Source: Ghiorsea sp. (GTDB lineage Bacteria > Pseudomonadota > Zetaproteobacteria > Mariprofundales > Mariprofundaceae). Taken from it: 11,200 nt of DNA. Shown here in pieces: positions 6,804-11,200 of this stretch (positions are counted from its first letter, which is position 1; the number at the start of each line of letters is the position of its first letter). Position numbers and translations under genes: made by a program. The notes beneath the pieces were generated by a model that was given only the letters and a program-made list of their open reading frames with translations, was not told the origin of the DNA and searched no databases. The DNA is taken from NCBI GenBank assembly GCA_030950765.1, contig JAUZQX010000050.1:1-11200 (forward strand), read 5' to 3'.

Positions 6804-7763
6804 TTAACTTTGAATATACAATAAATACAAATACGCCGAAAAACTTGATAACAGTATCCCACCTTCCCAACGGGTAATCTGACCTGCTTTTTTATAGCCA
6901 TACGCCATGGCAAACAAAAGCACTGTAAACACAAACATAATAGGCATATCTCTTTCTAAGATCGCCACATCAAACGTACCAGGACTGAGCAAAGCAGGCA
7001 TCATCAGCACAGCAAGGATATTAAATATATTAGATCCAATAATATTACCGACTGCCAATTCAGATTCATTCTTAAGTACGCTGGCAATCGATGCTACCAA
7101 CTCGGGTAAACTTGTACCAATAGCGATAATCGTTAAACCAATCACCAGGTCACTCACGCCCAGCATGGTCGCAATCTCTACAGCACCCCAAACCATCATC
7201 CGAGAGCTCACAATCAATACCACTAAACCAATAATTAACCACATAATCGATGTTTTCATATCCATATTTTCTGGGATAACATCTTGAAATTCAGCTTCGA
7301 GTACGGCATCGCGTTCTTTCATACCTATTTTATAAAGCCAATATACAAAAGCAATGAGGCTACAGCCTAAAATAACACCATCAATTTGGCTTAATTCCCC
7401 ATCCCAAAATAAAACCAGCGCAAGAAACATAATTAAAAACAGCACTGGGATTTCACGCTTTAAAATATGCGATTGAATAGCTAAAGGCGCAACCAAGGCG
7501 GTGACTCCTAAAACCAAACCAATATTGGCAATATTAGAACCTATCGCATTACCAATACCCAAATTGTTATTGCCTTCCAGCGCTGCAATACCTGCAACAA
7601 TCATTTCAGGAAGCGATGTGCATAAACTAACGATGGTTAAACCAATCACCAATGGGGAAACTTTAAAGTTTTTCGCAATACCCGAAGCACCTTCAACAAA
7701 ACGGTCGGCACTCCATACCAATAAAATAAGACCAATAATAATCACAATACTGGCAGTCAGCAT
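6804..7763 (-). CDS. Calcium/sodium antiporter, CaCA family (YrbG type)
   Basis: A 319-residue inner-membrane exchanger expected to extrude Ca2+ (or a related cation) against Na+ or H+ inflow. It has the internal duplication of the family. Repeat one carries GLTIVSLCTSLPE (TSLPE at 49-53) and GNAIGSN (71-77). Repeat two carries GLTIIAIGTSLPE (216-221) and GNIIGSN (239-245). About ten hydrophobic segments are visible, with a hydrophilic loop between the repeats near residues 148-172 (KERDAVLEAEFQDVIPENMD). The acidic residues of both SLPE motifs are kept, so the ion sites look intact; the first repeat has Cys where Gly is usual before TSLPE. The ATG at 7763 has GGAGGG at 7774-7769 with a 5-base spacer. 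An upstream in-frame start at 7814 is rejected because it would extend past the promoter. Length and motifs match YrbG-like antiporters. Confidence 0.9.
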   Translation of the reverse strand: MLTASIVIIIGLILLVWSADRFVEGASGIAKNFKVSPLVIGLTIVSLCTSLPEMIVAGIAALEGNNNLGIGNAIGSNIANIGLVLGVTALVAPLAIQSHILKREIPVLFLIMFLALVLFWDGELSQIDGVILGCSLIAFVYWLYKIGMKERDAVLEAEFQDVIPENMDMKTSIMWLIIGLVVLIVSSRMMVWGAVEIATMLGVSDLVIGLTIIAIGTSLPELVASIASVLKNESELAVGNIIGSNIFNILAVLMMPALLSPGTFDVAILERDMPIMFVFTVLLFAMAYGYKKAGQITRWEGGILLSSFSAYLYLLYIQS

Positions 7764-7793
7764 GCATACCCTCCGTTTGTTTACAAAACACGT

Positions 7794-7799
7794 ATTATA
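7794..7799 (-). promoter_or_regulatory. -10 box of the antiporter promoter
   Basis: The minus strand reads a perfect TATAAT at 7799-7794, about 30 bases upstream of the antiporter ATG and 20 bases from its ribosome binding site. No good TTGACA lies at the right distance; the best 17-base-spaced hexamer is TCGCAA. Transcription would begin near 7787, leaving a short leader. The inverted repeat to its left on this strand overlaps the expected -35 region. Confidence 0.45.
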
Positions 7800-7803
7800 A
7801 CCA

Positions 7804-7844
7804 TTCAGGTTCAAATTGCGACCCAGTAAAAAGTTGAACTTGAA
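7804..7844. promoter_or_regulatory. Inverted repeat between divergent genes, possible operator
   Basis: TTCAGGTTCAAATT at 7804-7817 is complementary to AAGTTGAACTTGAA at 7831-7844 at 12 of 14 positions, with a 13-base gap. It sits in the 137-bp region between the divergent antiporter and methyltransferase genes and overlaps the -35 region inferred for the antiporter. It could bind a dimeric regulator or form a cruciform. The regulator is unknown. Confidence 0.35.
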
Positions 7845-7900
7845 TCATCGTCTGTCATCCTGCATGCTTCCCATTTCAAACCTTGGGAGGTTTTAACACA

Positions 7901-8572
7901 ATGGATGCAGCCACACTTCACTCAGCACGTCGTAATATGGTCGAATATCAAATTCGTTGTTGTAAAATTTTAGAGCCCAAGCTTATTGATGTCCTTGTAA
8001 ATTCGCCCCGTGAAAAGTTTGTGCCTGACCATGTTGCGAGCCTCGCTTATATGGAAGGCTCTGTACCTTTACCATGCAACCAAGAAATGTTAACACCTTT
8101 ACAAGAAGCACAAATCTTACAAGCCCTTGCTCTTAATGGTACTGAACGCGTGCTTGAAGTTGGCACTGGCACTGGTTATTTAACCTATTTATTGGCGCTG
8201 CATGCAGATGAAGTAGTAAGTTGTGAAATTCATGAAGAATTGGTACAACTTGCAGAGAAAAATTTGCACGAAAATGGTGTGGACAATGTCAAAGTCACCC
8301 ATGTTAATGCTATGGATGAAGCCGCACTAAAGGCTGCAAATATAGGTAAAGATTTTGATGTAATTGTACTCGGCGCTGCATTGAAAGTTATCCCTGACCA
8401 CATTCAATCACTACTTAAAGACAATGCTCAGCTCACAGCTTTTATTGGCGAAGACATTGTTACCTTGGAACACCACCAGTTCATTAACGGCATGGGTATT
8501 AAAACTGGCATTACTGAAACACGGTTGTTGCCTATGGAAGGCATAACAAAAGAACGAGCTTTCGTCTTTTAA
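7901..8572 (+). CDS. Protein-L-isoaspartate O-methyltransferase-like protein
   Basis: A 223-residue class I SAM-dependent methyltransferase with the architecture of protein-L-isoaspartate O-methyltransferase, which repairs isomerised aspartate in damaged proteins. Family landmarks: ARRNMVEYQIR near the N-terminus, SPREKFVPDH (35-44), motif I LEVGTGTGYLTYLLA (85-99), the acidic end of strand 2 (SCEIHEE), and DVIVLGAALKVIPDHI further on. The family's GQGQTISQP segment, which shapes the substrate site, is replaced by PLPCNQEMLTP (residues 57-67), so the SAM fold is well supported but the isoaspartyl substrate is not. The ATG at 7901 follows GGGAGG at 7885-7890 with a 10-base spacer and begins at MDAATLHSARRNM; an upstream TTG at 7883 would lie before this ribosome binding site. 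It is transcribed divergently from the antiporter and converges on the cytochrome operon with only 19 bp between stops. Confidence 0.75.
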   Translation: MDAATLHSARRNMVEYQIRCCKILEPKLIDVLVNSPREKFVPDHVASLAYMEGSVPLPCNQEMLTPLQEAQILQALALNGTERVLEVGTGTGYLTYLLALHADEVVSCEIHEELVQLAEKNLHENGVDNVKVTHVNAMDEAALKAANIGKDFDVIVLGAALKVIPDHIQSLLKDNAQLTAFIGEDIVTLEHHQFINGMGIKTGITETRLLPMEGITKERAFVF

Positions 8573-8591
8573 AACATTCTATACAAAAATC

Positions 8592-9134
8592 TTATTCTAC
8601 AAAACGCCCTGCCTTTCTGAAATAATTGGGGATTATTGCTTCAATACGATTAAATTTACCTTGCTGGGCTTGGCTATGGCAAGCCTCACAACGTGCAAAA
8701 GAACGTACATCGGGGTTACCTAAAACCATACGGGGTTTCACAGCATCATGCATAAGCTTAAAATATTTGGTATCACTGATGTAATCAGGCGTTTCGTCAT
8801 CTTTTAATAAACCCAACATAGATTTGGCATATCGACGTTTATCATTTTCCGCCGCATTCCGCTTTAAATATGCTGTCACTTCAGCATTTACCGCAGCAGT
8901 CACTTCCGCATTATCACCAAAATGATTGTTTAAATTGGACATCATCTTTTGCCACGAGCGCGCTGGTAACATACTCGGTGCATATAACATATGACATGAT
9001 GCACATGCTTGTTGATGTGCCTTGCTTGTTTCAAGCGCAGCCACTTCTACCCGCGAAATCGTTGCTGCACTTGCCGTCGTCCCTAAGAAGCACAATACCA
9101 ATAAAGCTACAACCTTTTTCATATCAACAGCCAT
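8592..9134 (-). CDS. Periplasmic diheme cytochrome c (DHC type), second of a tandem pair
   Basis: A 180-residue exported cytochrome c with two heme-attachment motifs, CASCH (44-48) and CEACH (149-153). A cleavable signal peptide precedes them: MKKVVALLVLCFLGTTASA from Met5, with a likely cut after Ala-Ser-Ala. The segment CHMLYAPSMLPARSWQKMM, then LNNHFGDNAEV, a helical stretch and AIIPNY near the end match the diheme cytochrome c (DHC) family, which carries electrons in the periplasm, in some bacteria together with a cytochrome b561 and the SHP heme protein. Neither of those is in this window. The ATG at 9134 overlaps the TGA of the upstream paralogue (TGATG), suggesting translational coupling; ATG 9122, at the signal peptide, is an alternative. 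It is the last gene of the minus-strand run. Confidence 0.85.
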   Translation of the reverse strand: MAVDMKKVVALLVLCFLGTTASAATISRVEVAALETSKAHQQACASCHMLYAPSMLPARSWQKMMSNLNNHFGDNAEVTAAVNAEVTAYLKRNAAENDKRRYAKSMLGLLKDDETPDYISDTKYFKLMHDAVKPRMVLGNPDVRSFARCEACHSQAQQGKFNRIEAIIPNYFRKAGRFVE

Positions 9135-9751
9135 CACTCTTGCACCGCCTTCTTACCTTCACTTTGTTGTCTTACTTTACGCCATACACCTTCTTTATAA
9201 TAATTGGGGATACGCACTGCAAACCGATTAAATCGACCTTCCAATGCTTCATAATGGCAAACTTCACACCGTGCAACCGACTTCACATCAGGATTACCAC
9301 TCACCATTTCAGGGCGTACAACATCATGCAAAAGTTTAAAATATTTGGTATCACTGATACGCTCAGGTATTTCCCCATCCTTTAATAAGTTTAACATGGG
9401 TTGGGCATAAATATTCTCTACTTTGTCCGCAGCATTACGCTGTAAATAGGCGGACACCTCTTCTCTTACTGCACTATCAACCTCAGCGTTATCCCCAAAA
9501 TGATTATTTAAACCCTGCATCATTTTCTTCCAAGAATCGGCAGGTAACGTGCTTGGCGCATACAACATATGACATGATGCACATGCTTGTTCATAAGCCA
9601 TGTTTTTTTCTTTGGGTAAAATATTAATTTTGGTAATCATACCCTTCATCCATGTTTGATCAGCAGGGTCTTGCCAAATGCTCCGTGTTGCAGCCAGCAC
9701 ACCAAAAAACACAACACCAATCATCACAGCCCAAAACATCTTTTTACTCAT
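9134..9751 (-). CDS. Membrane-anchored diheme cytochrome c (DHC type), first of a tandem pair
   Basis: A 205-residue paralogue of the following gene, with CASCH at 57-61 and CEVCH at 152-156. The N-terminus, MSKKMFWAVMIGVVFFGVLA, is a hydrophobic segment without an evident cleavage site, so I expect an uncleaved anchor holding the heme domain in the periplasm. The middle (LNNHFGDNAEVDSAVREEVS, and ISDTKYFKLLHD) is nearly identical in pattern to the neighbour, so the pair arose by tandem duplication. The C-terminus carries a basic, hydrophilic tail (RKVRQQSEGKKAVQE) that the other lacks. The ATG at 9751 follows a weak AAGGGG about ten bases upstream. It lies 19 bp after the CPBP protease stop. 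A likely role is electron relay between a membrane donor and its soluble partner; this is inference from the pairing. Confidence 0.85.
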   Translation of the reverse strand: MSKKMFWAVMIGVVFFGVLAATRSIWQDPADQTWMKGMITKINILPKEKNMAYEQACASCHMLYAPSTLPADSWKKMMQGLNNHFGDNAEVDSAVREEVSAYLQRNAADKVENIYAQPMLNLLKDGEIPERISDTKYFKLLHDVVRPEMVSGNPDVKSVARCEVCHYEALEGRFNRFAVRIPNYYKEGVWRKVRQQSEGKKAVQE

Positions 9752-9770
9752 GATTAAAACCCCTTTTTAC

Positions 9771-10412
9771 CTAGGTCGAAAAGCCTAACACAGACAATAA
9801 ATAAACCGCAGTATTTGCTCCCATGTGTAAAGCAATACTTACCCAAAGTGACCTACTCCATTCATAAGCCAAGGCAAAAATAATACCACCAATCAACTGT
9901 GGTGAAAATAACATGCCATGATGAATCAAAGAAAAAAAGGCAGCACTTACAGCAACTGAAACCAGCACACCCCACCGTTCTCTTAACATGCGATACAACA
10001 ACCCACGAAATATCAGCTCCTCAACCACGGGTGCGAGAACTACCATCAATAACAAACCTGTGAACCCATGTAACCAAGCTGGTAATGTTATATAATTAAA
10101 CCATATTGGTTGTAATATATACAGCCCCCCTGCACCAACCATACAAAAAGAGCCTATCATCAAAAATATATACAAGGCATGCTGTGTGGGCATTTGTAAA
10201 CCTAAATTCGACAATACATCAAACTTACGAATAAAAATAATAAATGCTGCCAACTCCAACAACCGCATCGATATAATCACAGTTTGCTCTTGAAAGCCTT
10301 CCATATATTGCAAAACCAAAACGCCCAGTGTTTCAATAACAATATAAGAGACTAAGCCCCACAACAAAAATCGATATGGCAGCAAAGGAAAAGACACATG
10401 TTTCAACATCAT
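9771..10412 (-). CDS. CPBP family intramembrane metalloprotease
   Basis: A polytopic membrane protein of about 213 residues with roughly six hydrophobic segments and the three CPBP (CAAX protease and bacteriocin-processing) motifs. These are VVEELIFRGLLYR with Glu131, Glu132 and Arg136; FSLIHH (Phe150 to His154); and LHMGANTA with His186 and Asn190. All predicted metal and catalytic residues are present, so it should be an active Rce1-like protease in the inner membrane; its substrate is unknown. The start is uncertain: ATG 10412, ATG 10409 and TTG 10421 are all in frame, and only the GGAG that overlaps the end of hslV, 11 bases before the TTG, resembles a ribosome binding site. I give the ATG by default. 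It lies between hslV and the cytochrome pair in a closely spaced run. Confidence 0.85.
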   Translation of the reverse strand: MMLKHVSFPLLPYRFLLWGLVSYIVIETLGVLVLQYMEGFQEQTVIISMRLLELAAFIIFIRKFDVLSNLGLQMPTQHALYIFLMIGSFCMVGAGGLYILQPIWFNYITLPAWLHGFTGLLLMVVLAPVVEELIFRGLLYRMLRERWGVLVSVAVSAAFFSLIHHGMLFSPQLIGGIIFALAYEWSRSLWVSIALHMGANTAVYLLSVLGFST

Positions 10413-10427
10413 GGAAAACAAGTGCTG

Positions 10428-10973
10428 TTACGCTCCTAAGACTTCAACCGTCACATGGTCATTGGTATAGATACAAATATCACCCGCAACTTTCATCGCC
10501 TCTCGCACACAAGCTTCAGCATCCAAATCACTCTTTCGCACCAAGGCTGTTGCTGCAGCTCGTGCATACGCACCACCTGAACCAATAGCTGCCACCCCTT
10601 CATCAGGCTCCAGCACATCGCCATTACCTGAAATAATTAAAGTACGCTCTTTATCTGCCACAATCATCATAGCTTCAAGCTTGCGCAACACCCTATCGGT
10701 GCGCCAATCTTTGGCTAAAGCTACCGCAGCGCGTGTTAAATTTGAGCCATGCTCATCAAGCTTGGCTTCAAATTTCTCAAATAAGTTCATGGCATCCGCC
10801 GTTGAACCAGCAAAACCTGTTAAAATACTGCCATCACGAATCATGCGTACTTTTTTAGCGCCATGTTTGATGACTGTATCACCCAGTGATACTTGCCCAT
10901 CACCCGCAATGGCTACGCCTCCGTCTTTGCGCACACAGCAAATCGTTGTTGCTTTCCAAGTTTCCATTGTCAT
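10428..10973 (-). CDS. hslV: ATP-dependent protease subunit HslV
   Basis: The 181-residue proteolytic subunit of HslUV (ClpQY), a cytoplasmic dodecameric threonine protease. A short pro-segment, MTMETWKA, precedes the TTICCVRKDG that aligns with mature HslV; Thr9 should become the N-terminal nucleophile after processing. Counting from that Thr, Lys33 (residue 41) of the KKVR segment is in the expected place. Other family segments present are IAGDGQVSLG, GFAGSTADA, LAKDWRTDR, LRKLEA, ISGNGDV, IGSGGAYA and GDICIYTND. The ATG at 10973 is chosen because AGGTG lies at 10982-10978, overlapping the upstream stop codon; ATG 10967 is an alternative. The ATPase partner hslU, often the next gene, is not downstream here: a CPBP protease follows after 15 bp. 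Confidence 0.93.
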   Translation of the reverse strand: MTMETWKATTICCVRKDGGVAIAGDGQVSLGDTVIKHGAKKVRMIRDGSILTGFAGSTADAMNLFEKFEAKLDEHGSNLTRAAVALAKDWRTDRVLRKLEAMMIVADKERTLIISGNGDVLEPDEGVAAIGSGGAYARAAATALVRKSDLDAEACVREAMKVAGDICIYTNDHVTVEVLGA

Positions 10974-10980
10974 ATCACAC

Positions 10981-11200
10981 CTAAGCCTCACTTTCTGGAG
11001 ATACAATATTAGCTGTTGCAATCAACGCACCCATACAACCCACCACAGCACCACCCAATACCAATGGTAAAAACATTGCCCAACCACTCAAATCAATCGC
11101 TAAACTAAACTGCCAATCTGCGGTAAACCATAACAGCGGCCACACCAACAGCCATGCAAAAAAACCTGCGCCAGCGCCAAGCAACAAGCCTTCCAAAACA
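10981..11200 (-). CDS. Hypothetical small membrane protein, C-terminal part (runs off the right edge)
   Basis: The minus-strand frame is open to the window edge and ends with TAG at 10983-10981, only 7 bp before the hslV start. About 73 residues are visible. There are two hydrophobic, probably membrane-spanning segments (GLLLGAGAGFFAWLLVWPLL, and WAMFLPLVLGGAVVGCMGAL) and a short polar tail, ANIVSPESEA. A TTG at 11196 is a possible start, but the frame continues to the edge, so the 5' end may be missing. I do not recognise the family. The tight spacing suggests co-transcription with hslV. Confidence 0.6.
   Translation of the reverse strand, partial: VLEGLLLGAGAGFFAWLLVWPLLWFTADWQFSLAIDLSGWAMFLPLVLGGAVVGCMGALIATANIVSPESEA

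Noticed and set aside
7764..7814. Upstream start for the antiporter at 7814
   Set aside because: A strong ribosome binding site precedes ATG 7763, and the extension would run through the TATAAT promoter element.

Overview
The window is ordinary chromosomal DNA of moderate, slightly AT-rich composition, densely packed with housekeeping-type genes. The gene set (IMP dehydrogenase, SlyX, pyruvate kinase, an RhlE-type helicase, DHC-type diheme cytochromes c and HslV) fits a proteobacterium with c-type cytochrome respiration. A zeta- or gammaproteobacterium is my best guess, but the sequence alone does not fix the lineage. No phage, plasmid, CRISPR, rRNA or tRNA genes are visible.

Layout, left to right. 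(1) 1-1817, minus strand: pyruvate kinase, slyX and the first 23 codons of guaB, read in that order. The pyruvate kinase frame is broken by an 8-bp tandem duplication at 639-656. Removing one copy restores a normal-length 485-residue enzyme. (2) 1818-2295: a 478-bp intergenic region filled mainly by two adjacent ~169-bp near-palindromic elements that share a CTAG junction. They look like a tandem pair of MITE-like hairpin elements. (3) 2296-3546, plus strand: an RhlE-type DEAD-box helicase whose stop codon overlaps the stop of a convergent histidine kinase gene. (4) 3543-6558, minus strand: a B12-binding radical SAM protein followed by an orphan membrane PAS histidine kinase. (5) 6559-6803: an intergenic region with a hairpin terminator whose loop is an uninterrupted 19-base G tract (C tract on the transcribed strand). 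(6) 6804-7763, minus strand: a calcium/sodium antiporter, divergent from a protein-L-isoaspartate methyltransferase-like gene at 7901-8572. The 137-bp gap between them holds a good -10 box and a 14-bp inverted repeat. (7) 8592-11200, minus strand: a compact five-gene run consisting of a partial small membrane protein, hslV, a CPBP membrane protease, and two paralogous diheme cytochromes c joined by a TGATG stop/start overlap.

How they work together: the left block is central metabolism and purine synthesis. The right block combines protein quality control (HslV, CPBP protease, isoaspartyl-methyltransferase-like enzyme) with periplasmic electron transfer by the two cytochromes. The most notable features are non-coding or mutational: the slipped duplication in pyk, the poly-G terminator loop and the paired palindromic elements.
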